From positions 12,937,527-13,001,526 of the forward strand of contig CM029126.1 in NCBI GenBank assembly GCA_016859345.1: 64,000 nucleotides of DNA, in the 5' to 3' direction. Positions within the stretch are counted from its first letter, which is position 1. Every line of letters starts with the position of its first letter. Origin of the DNA: Istiophorus platypterus (Eukaryota; Chordata; Actinopteri; Istiophoriformes; Istiophoridae). Both the position numbers and the translations under genes were made by a program. Of this stretch, positions 35,169 through 45,930 are shown one piece after another. Below the pieces are notes generated by a model, which worked only from the letters and a program-made list of their open reading frames with translations, had not been told where the DNA came from and did not search any database.

Positions 35169-38100
35169 TTAAGGAACCAGCTGTGCTGCCATGTACTCTA
35201 CTGGGTTCATGAAGGAGAATCCTGGGAAGGCCACACTGGCGCTTCCCGCTTGGCACTGCTCATTCATGGAAGCAGGAACAGGTTGTAGTGTAAACTCTGG
35301 GTCGATCTGGCTGATGTCACAGGGACTAGTCTGGAGCAGAGAGAGGAATAAACTTACGCTCAGGTACACTATGCATTGATTCAAAACGATAGTGCTCTCC
35401 ATTCACATCTAAATCCTTCGTACCACTTTTGGGATGAAAGGTGGTGTCACTTTCCTGGCAAGGAGGTCATCCCAGTTGATGGAGGCAAAGAAGGGGTGTT
35501 CCTGCAGCTCCACCTGTACACACAACAAGATTAGACCCTCTGTGGTTATGTGTGTTTATGTTCATTGCAGTTTGTCTCTCTGTTTTGCGTTTTTGCACTT
35601 ACAAGGTCACGGCTCCCCCCTAAGCGTCTGGAGACATCCCTCTCCAGCAAGCGCTCTAACAGTGAGCGTGAGGCCTGAGATAGGCCACTATGCAGCTTCA
35701 GAGGAGCATGAAGTATATTCTCAAACATCTTTGCTTTACTGTGGCTGTAAAATGGAGGCTGAGAGGGAGAACAGTAATTAGAGTGAGGTGAAGATGTTGA
35801 GGAAGGTGAGATGGTGAAAAAAAAGAAAAAGATTATTGCACCTTTACTTACCAGTCCATAGAGCATCTCAAAAAGCACAGTGCCAAGCCCCCACCAGTCC
35901 ACTGCTGGACTGTATGGGTGGCCTTTTAGCACCTCTGGAGCGAGGTACTCAGGAGTACCACAGAATGTATGCATCATCCCACCTATGGCCACACCTTCTT
36001 TACAAAGCCCAAAGTCAGTGAGCATCACATGACCCCCACTGTCCAGCAGGATGTTCTCTGGTTTGAGGTCCCTGGCACAGAAACAGATGGGACACAAGAG
36101 TTGGTTTAGTCTATGAGTTCCTGCAAAAACCTTCCTCTTATTTCACATTTGCTTTTTCGTTACTCTTTATTTTTTAATGTGCTGCTGGAGGACATTGGTG
36201 GCTGGTTGTATTTTTGTGATAACATTTTCTATGCAGTGCTCTCAAAGTGAACATTTCTTTGGGACTTCCCTGCATAGATAAATTAAACATGCAGAACATG
36301 TTTAAATCAAACATGAGCAGGGAAAGTGAGCAGGCAGTGAGCTATGAAAAACTTGGCAGAGTGTCTTTGTAGTGGCTTGTCTACATTTGTGTTTATGTGT
36401 GCATATGTACCTGTAAACAATGTCAATAGAGTGGAGGTAGCCCAGTGCCATGGCTATCTCTGCAGCGTAGAAAGCAGATCTGGACTCAGGAAAGGACCCC
36501 TCTCTTTGTAGGTGGTAAAAAAGCTGAGAACGCACAAATGAGTAGTCAAACACACAGATTTTACAATTTACAACCAAATTCACCACAGCAGCAGAACCTT
36601 TGAGTGAGTGGCTACAACAGGTTGACCCCAGTTTTGGTGACTACTTAAAAATAAAATCATATATGTAGTTCTAAGAAATATGTAGCTAATTCTGTTGCTT
36701 TTATGCTAGAGATTTTATAAATAATAAAAGTCTGATTCAAATTTTTATCAGATTTTATCTTAGATTTTCATTTCTGTTCAAGTAATAGCTGTAAGCAAAG
36801 GGAGGGTTACAGTCATTTCCCGGATTTTTAACCACCACACAGTTGACAGGAAGATGTCATTGTCATACGCATACCTCCCCTCCATTAACGTAGTCCAGGA
36901 CGAAGTAGAGCGCGTTTGCTGTCTGGAAAGAGAAGTGGAGGCCCACCAGGAATGGATGTTGCAGTCCCTTCTGAAGTACACTCCTCTCAACCATCACATG
37001 CCTCTGCTGCAGAGACACGGCAGATTTAGTGAGTAGATACATAGATATATAGATATGTAGATACATAGATAGATAGATAGATAGATAGATTACCTCTTTC
37101 CTCTTGACGATCAGCTGTTTCTGCAACACTTTTACAGCATAGTAGCCTCCTTGTTTTCTATGCCTTGCAAGCAGCACCTGTGAAAGTTTGAAATATGACA
37201 TTAAATTCCCAGCACCTAACTCAGGAGAAAAAAACAAAAATTTACAAGAATAGAAAATTCCTACCTTTCCAAAGCTTCCTCTGCCGATAACTTTGAGGTA
37301 GTCAAAGTCAGACGGCTTCATACTATTTAATACAATGATAGAGAAAGCATTTAGATATATGTTTTGATACATAAGCAATATATAGTACTATTTAGTAAGG
37401 CATACTCTTAAAGTATGGGACCAACACATTGACTGTTTAGCCCCCAACCTTCTGGTCATATCATCAAGTCAAAAATAATAATACTAACTGCATATTACAA
37501 TAAGTAAAATAAAATTTCCTTTTTTTAAACAACTGTGACAGTTTAATACCGAACAATGAAGCATTAATAGTCACTGATACATTCAGTAGAGAAAAATAAT
37601 GTCTTCTATGACTGTTGATTGAAGTGTTGCTCAACAGACTGTTACAGGAGAAAAGCTGCTGCAGCTCTGTAATGTGAAGCAAAACCTCTCCTCAGTCACA
37701 AAGTATATCTGGTCGTCGGGAGGGGGGACGACTTACTGAGAGGTTTCTGTGTTCCCCGAACCCTAAGGAGGAGAAAAGACATGGAAGGACAGAGACGGTC
37801 AGGAGGTCGGATTCAGTTTCACCTCCTGTCGACACTCAGCACAGTCCTTTAAAAACCTCCTCCCCGTACTCACCACAGCACTTTTCCCGTCCTTCTCTTT
37901 TCTCAACCTGCTCTGTTGTTTCTGGGCGTCCAGGCTTCAGTCAGGAAGTCAAAAACAGGACGTGTTAGTTTCAAGTTTTGTTTTGTTTTGGGTTTGTTGT
38001 TGTTGTTGTTTTTTTTTTTTTCATGAAATTTGACACAAAGTGTAAAAGTTGTACACATGATTCTTTTTTTTTTCTATCTTACTGTTGGCAGAGCTGTTGA

Positions 38101-38449
38101 CTGGAAAGAAGCTTTTGCATAAAGTCACTGAAGCCAACTTTCTTCCCCTTGAGCAGAGCTGTGAGACAGAGGATTAGTATTTCAACAGCTGTATTTACTC
38201 AGGTCAGCTACTTCGACTTTGACACACTTTCGGGTCATGTTTTTTTTGAAACCATTTAACAGAAAGTAAGCCTCGATGAATCATTGAAACATTAATATTT
38301 CGATCTTCGTTTTGTCTCTTGCGGCTGAGTTTTTGTAAGTCAACGTGGCAACAAACAAACAAACAAACAACAAGAACCTCACCTGAGAAAAACGACACCA
38401 GCCCCCTCATCTTGACGCGGGTCACCGGCCGGTCTTGTGTCACGGTCAT
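35169..38449 (-). CDS. sgk1: Serum/glucocorticoid-regulated kinase, SGK1-like (AGC kinase)
   Basis: This Ser/Thr kinase acts downstream of PI3K, PDK1 and mTORC2 in the control of ion transport and survival. Twelve exons join in frame, giving 414 residues: 38383-38449, 38083-38158, 37874-37934, 37737-37762, 37265-37322, 37094-37177, 36875-37006, 36411-36523, 35852-36071, 35603-35758, 35424-35513, 35169-35330. Landmarks are the glycine loop VIGRGSFGK (88-96), the catalytic lysine in AVK (112), YRDLKPEN with Asp207, DFG (225-227), the activation-loop Thr241 in HTFCGTPEY, PPFY (280-283) and the hydrophobic motif FPGFSF with Ser400. All catalytic residues are intact. The N-terminus (MTVTQDR, then MRGLVSFF and VGFSDFMQK) resembles the SGK1 degron/ER-targeting segment, which favours SGK1; some kinase-domain residues (DFDYLKVIG) look more like SGK2. 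Paralogue assignment is moderate. Confidence 0.92.
37035..37092. repeat. (GATA)n-type tract in sgk intron
   Basis: An ATAG/GATA-rich run lies in the intron between exons 36875-37006 and 37094-37177. It ends right at the donor of exon 37094-37177 on the minus strand. Confidence 0.9.
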
Positions 38450-38545
38450 CTGGATGAACGCTGACCGACTGGGAGGTTTTATCGGGGGTCGATGGCGGAG
38501 AGGGCGGCTGGTTGCCAGTGGAGACGGACCGTCCCGCAGCGGAGC
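38450..38545 (-). promoter_or_regulatory. Candidate sgk core promoter with TATA-like box
   Basis: Minus-strand GATAAAA (38477-38483) lies about 30 bases before the sgk ATG, and a GGGCGG-rich array begins 60 bases further upstream. A start about 25-30 bases past the box would leave almost no 5' UTR, so either the leader is very short or the box is not used. Confidence 0.4.
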
Positions 38546-39455
38546 CGCTCCGCCCGTCGTGCTCCGCCCGTCGTACTCCGCCCGTCCCGCTCCGCCCGTC
38601 TGCTCCGCCCGTCGTGCTCTGCCCAGCGCCGTACTTCCGCCCGTCCCGCTCCGCCCGTCGTGCCTGCCCGTCCAGCTCTGCCTTCCCGTCCTGCTCTGCC
38701 TGTCGTGCTCCGCCCGTCGTGCTCCGCCCGTCGTGCTCCGCCCGTCGTGCTCCGCCCGTCGTGCTCCGCCCGTCGTGCTCCGCCCGTCGTGCTCCGCCCG
38801 TCGTGCTCCGCCCGTCGTGCTCCGCCCGTCGTGCTCCGCCCGTCGTGCTCCGCCCGTCGTGCTCCGCCCGTCGTGCTCCGCCCGTCGTGCTCCGCCCGTC
38901 GTGCTCCGCCCGTCGTGCTCCGCCCGTCGTGCTCCGCCCGTCGTGCTCCGCCCGTCGTGCTCCGCCCGTCGTGCTCCGCCCGTCGTGCTCCGCCCGTCGT
39001 GCTCCGCCCGTCGTGCTCCGCCCGTCGTGCTCCGCCCGTCGTGCTCCGCCCGTCGTGCTCCGCCCGTCGTGCTCCGCCCGTCGTGCTCCGCCCGTCGTGC
39101 TCCGCCCGTCGTGCTCCGCCCGTCGTGCTCCGCCCGTCGTGCTCCGCCCGTCGTGCTCCGCCCGTCGTGCTCCGCCCGTCGTGCTCCGCCCGTCGTGCTC
39201 CGCCCGTCCAGCTCCGCCCGTCCCGCTCCGCCCGTCGTGCTCCGCCCGTCGTGCTCCGCCCGTCGTGCTCCGCCCGTCCCGCTCCGCCCGTCCCGCTCCG
39301 CCCGTCGTGCTCCGCCCGTCGTGCTCCGCCCGTCGTGCTCCGCCCGTCGTGCTCCGCCCGTCGTGCTCCGCCCGTCGTGCTCCGCCCGTCGTGCTCCGCC
39401 CGTCCAGCTCCGCCCGTCGTACTCCGCCCGTCCCGCTCCGCCCGTCGTGCTCCGC
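38546..39455. repeat. GC-rich 14-bp minisatellite upstream of sgk
   Basis: The plus-strand unit is GTGCTCCGCCCGTC. About 65 copies are present; 38705-39208 holds 36 consecutive copies that I read as identical, and both edges carry variants (CCAGCTCC, CCCGCTCC). Each unit contains one GC-box core (GGGCGG on the minus strand, the sgk sense strand) and three CpGs. Because 14 is not a multiple of 3 and the unit has no stop, all three plus frames stay open (three overlapping ORFs of 322-383 codons). These are not genes. Confidence 0.97.
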
Positions 39456-39461
39456 GGATAT

Positions 39462-40050
39462 AATCTGTGATAGAATCTGAGATAGAATCTGGGACAGAAT
39501 CTGGGATAGAATCTGAGATAGAATCTGGGATAGAATCTGGGATATAATCTGTGATAGAATCTGGGACAGAATTTGGGATAGAATCTGGGATAGAATCTGA
39601 GATAGAATCTGGGACAGAGTCTGGGATAGAATCTGGGATAGAATCTGAGATAGAATCTGGGACAGAATCTGGGATATAATCTGTGATATAATCTGAGATA
39701 GAATCTGGGATAGAATCTGGGATAGAATCTGGGATAGAATCTGAGATAGAATCTGGTATAGAATCTGGGATATAATCTGGTATAGAATCTGAGACAGAAT
39801 CTGGGATAGAATCTGTGACAGAATCTGGGATATAATCTGTGATAGAATCTGGAATAGAATCTGTGATATAATCTGGGACAGAATTTTGGATAGAATCTGG
39901 TATAGAATCTGGGATAGAATCTGAGATAGAATCTGGGACAGAGTCTGGGATAGAATCTGGGATAGAATCTGAGATAGAATCTGGGATAGAATCTGGGATA
40001 GAATCTGGGATAGAATATGAGATGGAATCTGGGATAGAATCTGGGACGGT
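39462..40050. repeat. AT-rich 12-bp minisatellite abutting the GC-rich array
   Basis: The plus-strand unit is GATAGAATCTGG, with GACA, GATATA, CTGA and CTGT variants; about 49 copies. It begins within about 10 bases of the end of the 14-bp array. On the minus strand it reads as repeats of the four residues IPDS. Variant units recur in blocks (for example GGGATAGAATCTGAGATAG), suggesting higher-order duplication. Confidence 0.95.
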
Positions 40051-41136
40051 CACTGTCGCTGTTGAGGTGTTTCCAGGAGGAGGATCAACGTCTGATGAGA
40101 TACAAAGGGAGCTCATTCGGAACGACTATATGACAAGGTGTCATTTATAAGGGGTTAAAAATCTCTAATTAATGGGTTAATCAAAGACTGATAAAGCCTT
40201 GTTTCTATAGATGCAGTACAGATCAATAAGTTCGCTGATAAGCCATTGACATGGACAACTTTTGGGTTGTCATGTTGTTGGCTGTAGGGAAGATGGGGCG
40301 GACTTGCAGACTTTCTTAACTTATACATAGAGTTGGACAAGCTGTTGATTTTTTGTGCAAAACTTAAAACAGCACGCGTGTAGATAGAACAGTACAATAA
40401 ATGTGAAATGTGTTGTTAAGAGCTGTTTTTATTACATGATGAAGCTCCCATTCTGTTGTTTAAAAATCTACTCTCCCGTTAGTGTGCCCTTGTTACATAA
40501 AATGGATTAGTAATAACATGGCTATGTGTTTCTATTCAATGTTAATGCAGATATAAATATACTTAGGTTTTCGCACTTTGTAATAAGTCATCAGGTTTAA
40601 AGTTATATGAAGTTATGAATGTTAATAAAGCATTAATGATTTGGGTGCAGATGTTCTACAGCCCCTTTCCAGAAGTTAAATAGTCAAACAGTCTGTTAGA
40701 GACGTCTCCCTAAGGAAACAAAAGACAAACAAAGTGTCCCACTGGAAGAGGATTTTACATAATGTGGCAATTGAAAAGTTGTTCTTATTAATGGATAATA
40801 ACTAATCAATAATACATTATGATACATAAACCATTAATAAATTCAATTATTACAGCTTATAAACCCTTATAAATGGTTCCTTATCAGACAGAGGAACTGA
40901 AGCTGATTTTTGAGATTGGTTTTAAGTGATTGTTCGTGACTTCATTCGTTGATTGACCAAGTATATTACATGGTAAGGTAGGGCTAGAAAGGGTATGTTG
41001 ATCTTATAGCTCATTTATTATAAATAAAGCAATTGTGTTTTACATTAAAAATTCATATACAAACAGTCACCCACCTAAAGCATTGTCTGGATTTATACCT
41101 ATGTGTAGTCAGAAAACCACTTCCATCAAGAACTAT

Positions 41137-41149
41137 GGATACACACACA

Positions 41150-41199
<50 letters not shown>

Positions 41200-41256
41200 C
41201 ACACATACACACACACACACACAATCGCGCACACACACACATACACACATACACTG
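41137..41256. repeat. (AC)n microsatellite, interrupted
   Basis: About 50 AC-type units with interruptions (AAAC, CATAC, TCGCG). Confidence 0.95.
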
Positions 41257-41816
41257 TTCCCTAAAACTTGACAAAACAGAAATTTTCGGTTTGCTTTTGA
41301 AAGTGGACAAAGATCTCCAGAAAAAAGTATCAGAGGAACAAAGCACCATCGCCAGATGTGGATCTTATCTAGGGACATTCAGAAGAACACTACCTGATGA
41401 CCGTTGTGTGACGGAAGAGTAGTCAGTTAACAGGGAAGGTTAAAAGTGGGGTCCCTGAATGCACGGCAAGTTGTAAAATGTTTCAGCTCTCTGGGAAACA
41501 AGCTGCTGGCACGTGAAGGCAGCCTAGTGAGCTCATGTTCCGTTGTGAAAAGCGGAAATGGGTGATCATGAGTTGACAGTGCCCTGTGGTCTGCAAAGGT
41601 AACGCCATAGACTTGATTGCCAAAGGAACTTTTTTATGGCTTTGTAAGACATCCTTGTTTATTTCTTTCTGTATTAGTAGGCCTCTTTATTACGAGTGTC
41701 GGTTTCTCCTCACATATTCGAGTCACAGGTGGTTAGAGGGAGGACTGCATACCATCAGTGAGTCTGTGAGTGGGTGGCAACACTGATAGTAGGACACATA
41801 CCGAAAATTGTGTTTT

Positions 41817-41913
<97 letters not shown>

Positions 41914-41917
41914 GTTT
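41817..41917. repeat. (TG)n microsatellite
   Basis: About 48 TG units with one TTTG interruption. It lies about 560 bases from the complementary AC tract at 41137-41256. Confidence 0.95.
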
Positions 41918-44729
41918 GCCCATATGTCCTGTATGCAGAACAATAGAAAATAAAATGACGAGGGTACACTCACAGACGGGTTTATGTCACTTCTGAGGGG
42001 CATTTCATACACACACCAGTATACGCGGAGGGTCAGTATGATTTTTATAGCAAACACGCTCCTCTTGAACCTAAGAATAGCTAATGGGTCATGGAAACTA
42101 TACAACATGTGTAAATTCATGACACCATTCCAACATTTGACAACCCTGTATATCTATCTTCCTGTCTCATGGGGCTGCTTCTCTGACATTATGAAATCAA
42201 AATCTTTCTGTTGGAGACTGAATTGCATAAGCACAATTTCATATCCATATATGATTACATAAGAAAACAGAAACAGAAAGAGGAACTATCTTGAGACCGG
42301 CACAGTTAGTGGTATACAAATTCTTCAGAGGGAGATGGTGTGGAATGAAATTTATCTTCATGCATCAGTAAACACAAAAAAAGTCATAGATAATATACAC
42401 ACATGGATGATTAAAGGAATGACGGGGTTATGTATAAAATACAACCAAAAGATTAACGGGAAGGATTCTCTTAAACTGGAAATGAGCAACAGAAAAGTAG
42501 AGGAGGAATACAGTGTGAAATCTGAATAAGAGGGTGTGAATCAGATAAATGGGACATGAAGTGCAGATACAGACATAACGCCAGGTTTGTCCCTGTGTCA
42601 TGGTGTCTAAATTTGGAGCCACTGGGTTCAGGCAAGAGTTGGTATGTGCAGGGTGTCTTGGTTACTGTTGCAGAAAGCTGATCCTTGGACAGCAACAGGG
42701 GGAGGTTCCTTTCTGTTACAGTAGTTATTGGGGGGGCAGAGCCCCTGTCACCCCAAAGTGAACCAGTCCCGGCTAGTCTCACTGACCGCCCTCAGACTGA
42801 AACCTCTTGTCCCATCACCCTGACAGCATGCAAACTGGTCATGGCTGGTTTAGATCCTGCAGTCATGCAACAGGTGACGCTGGATGCAAAGCACATATCT
42901 CAACCGTCTAACAGCATTCGAAAAGCTGACAGACAGTGTAGCAGGAGGTACTCAGTAAAAGTAACAGCAAGTAAAACTGCAATTTCTGTATAAAATTGCC
43001 CCCTGTGACTAATATATTATTATGTATGACATTATGTAGCTAGGTCGATACAGTTGGATGATTTAGTTTAGTGGTTTCCAACCTTGGCAAACCCGGATAT
43101 TTTTTAAAATTACTACCCACATGATAATTCTGAGGTGAGGAAAGAAAACCAAAAAAGTTCTGCTATTGTGTTTTTCTTTAATCTATTCTTTTAAAATCAT
43201 TTTTAAATACTTTATATAAAATCCTCTGATAGAAATCAGAGGAACTGCTAAAGACTCAAACAATTTTGTAATGCATTGTTTGCATGTTTGACAGACTACC
43301 TCCTATATCCAACATAATGTTATTGCCCCTTCGATCAAAATGAACTCCCTTTATTAAGATCAGCCAATGAGTCTGATAGTGTAGCAGGTTCTAATTCTGT
43401 GTTTTCAGTTTTAATACTGTGGCTACCGTCTTTGTGTACATACTGATTTATCATTCTACAACTATGTTGCAGCAGACTAGGCTGGCACTTGTTGGAAACT
43501 AATTCACCTTAATTCTGTAAATAAAAAGTCCTGTATGGTGCCTTTTTTATGAAATGCAGTAATTCAGTAATCCTTTTTCAGTGTATAGGGGCCAGAATAC
43601 GATGGTTTTCCACCTTTTCTTATGCCTAGGATGTTGTGAAGACCTATTACTCATTGGTCTTCACAAATAATGTTTAATAAAGGCGTAAAGTTTGATAGTG
43701 AAAACCAGTCACTTTGTCCTTGCTGTGCAGACCTTTGTTACTGATTACACAATAAACACTACAGAACAGTTTAGTTTCAGAACTGTTTCAGAAACTAAAA
43801 TAAACCTCAGTTTCTTAAATCATTGTAGGGTAATGCTTATTGTATTCTTCTTTTATTTTCAGTGGATGAGGGAAACATTTAAAAAGTAAAAACAGAAAGA
43901 GTATTCTTTTATTTATTTATTTTGGTTTTTTGTACATTGAAAAAACCTGACTATTCTAAAAGGTATGTGTACACAAAGACATATCCCACACATACAAACA
44001 CACTCTACATTTACTCAGATATTCAGTGATACAGCTGTAGTACAAAAGCTCTTGCATGAGATATAAAAAACTAAAAGCTTATACAAAGAACTCTCCTAAA
44101 AACAGCATGATTATAAAAAATAAAAATGAGATCTAATTTAAGGCAGTTGGGTTTTCTATATGGGAGAAAAAATAGTATGATCCCTGGTTTCCATCTGTCT
44201 TGTGAGCTTTTTCCCTTAACAATAATTTAAGAGAAGAAAAGTGGTTTATAAAATAAGGACAGTTCCATCAGGTTCTTACAGATCAGTAAAAAAAGGTCAC
44301 TATAGGAGTTATTAGCAGTGTTTGAATCATATTCTAATACAGAAGTCCACATAGGGATTGTACAGTGTTGTACAGCAGATTGTACACACATGACAGCAGT
44401 AGTGCCTCTTCTGTCCTGTAGATGGTGACAACAAACCAGAGGAACTCCTGAAGACTAATTTTCTATTTTCTCTTCTTTCTGTTTAGACTTTTATTTTCAT
44501 ATCACCTAAATGGACAAAACCAGCACCTTGCCCTCTGCCTGCTCTCACTGAGCACCTTTAACCCAATTCGTACCAGTTTTATATCAGAAAAAGGGACAGG
44601 AAACAATTTTCCTCTCCACATTCCTGTTTATCTTCTCCTGCTTTAAAGCTGATTAACTTCTTTTAAGTTTGAAGTGGGTCATCTAAGAGAAGTTAACACA
44701 TTCAGATCTCCCTTTGATAGTTTCTCTTG

Positions 44730-44968
44730 AGTAGAGCTGAAGCAGTGAGATAAATTAAGATCATTTTAGTCATTTATTGAACAAAAGTGCTAAAAAAAAA
44801 ATCACATTCCACCTAATCAAATGTGATGATTTCCAGTTTATTGTCGTTATTAATTGATTATCTAGGATCAATAAAAAAGAGCCAGCTGGATGGGGTGCAT
44901 AATCAAATAAGTGATAAAAATCAACAGATTGACTGATGATGAAAGTACTGGTTAGTTGCATCTCTGCC
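44730..44968 (+). mobile_element. MITE-like dispersed repeat, copy 2 (internally deleted)
   Basis: Starts GAGCTGAAGCAGTGAG, has AGTCATTTATTGAACAAAAG and TCAAATGTGATGATTTCC, and ends GGTTAGTTGCATCTCTGCC. The TTAGTTGCA end is the inverted counterpart of the GAGCTGCAAC-type start. The GAATATCTTTGGG core of the other copies is missing. Confidence 0.55.
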
Positions 44969-45589
44969 TTTGAGTAATACTAGAATCAAATCAGGTGAAA
45001 ACATTTTTTACACTTTCGTGGTCTCTTCAGGTTAGGTTGAATCTTTTTTTATCACACTTATCCACTTGTCTTAGCTCTATAAAAACAGTTTAAAAAATAT
45101 TTTTAAACCACAGCGAAATGCTGCCAGTGTTTATGATTTCAGAGACTAGAGACAAGTTGTCATTATGAGAACAATTTTAGGCCTCACACATTTAACTCAC
45201 TGATTTCCCATTACCACCGCTACTCTTTCATAGCCCAAATACAATTATAAAAGATTAAATAAAAATCCAAACAAATATAATAATATAATATATATTATAA
45301 TATAAATGAATAGATTGTAACCGGTGGAATCGTAAACCAAAATATAACACCACTGGTGTTGTATGATAAACTAATAGTAATGATTAAAAAAAAAAAAAAA
45401 AACTCAACATTTTATTAGTACCAACTATTTACAGCAATAAATTGACGCTTAATCCATTAATCCATCGCTGTTAATGAAATAGAATCATTCTACTAAAGAG
45501 TTACAATCACACGGATTATTTTTCTGGACTGAAAATCTTTACTTTCAATCCCTGAATCAACCTTTTCCTGATCACTGGCCCCTAATCGA

Positions 45590-45930
45590 CGCCCTCCCTC
45601 GCGGGGTGATCAGGGGGCGAGCGCTTCTTCGCTCTTTGGGTTTTTTTCCTGCGCGCTCCCGGCGCAGCGCCCCCACCGCCCCCCCCCCCTCCCTCCGCGC
45701 CGGGAGCGCGCATTCCGCCGGGGGGGGGGCGCGCATTCCGCCGGGGGCGAGCGCGGCGGAGGGGCGGGGCGGGGCCGCGCGGAGTCAGCGGCGCAGCCAG
45801 GGATGAGAAACTTGTCCCGGATATTTACCAAACTCTACCTGGCTCCTCCGACGCTCCCCGTCCCGAGGGCCTGACCGCGGACAGTCCGAGGGACCCGGGC
45901 CGCCCCCGGAGCGGCTCGACCGAGGTACGC
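45590..45930 (+). promoter_or_regulatory. ptpn3: GC-box promoter and first non-coding exon of ptpn3
   Basis: CpG-dense DNA includes overlapping GC boxes (GGGGCGGGGCGGGGCC, 45761-45776) and no TATA box. A probable 5' UTR exon ends at 45924 before a GTACGC donor, 1.5 kb upstream of the coding start. It contains a 23-codon upstream ORF at 45803-45874. A unit of about 23 bases holding GCGCGCATTCCGCCGGG is tandemly repeated at 45706-45747. Confidence 0.6.

Larger units (their letters stand above)
40060..45580. other. Gene-poor intergenic region between sgk and ptpn3
   Basis: No ORF resembles a known protein and no spliced gene was recognised. Contents include an AC tract at 41137-41256, a TG tract at 41817-41917 and a copy of the dispersed repeat at 44730-44968. 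The remainder is AT-rich unique-looking DNA. Confidence 0.6.

Noticed and set aside
38319..39480. Three overlapping plus-strand ORFs of 322-383 codons
   Set aside because: They are the same 14-bp repeat read in all three frames; no unique coding sequence or splice context supports a gene.
38546..40050. CRISPR-like array
   Set aside because: Units of 12 and 14 bp without spacers in vertebrate DNA are minisatellites; CRISPR repeats are longer and separated by unique spacers.
41033..42120. Multiple His/Thr- or Cys/Val-rich ORFs
   Set aside because: They are translations of (AC)n and (TG)n microsatellites.
42685..42993. 102-codon plus ORF in the gene desert
   Set aside because: No family resemblance, no promoter or splice partner; I see nothing to support it.
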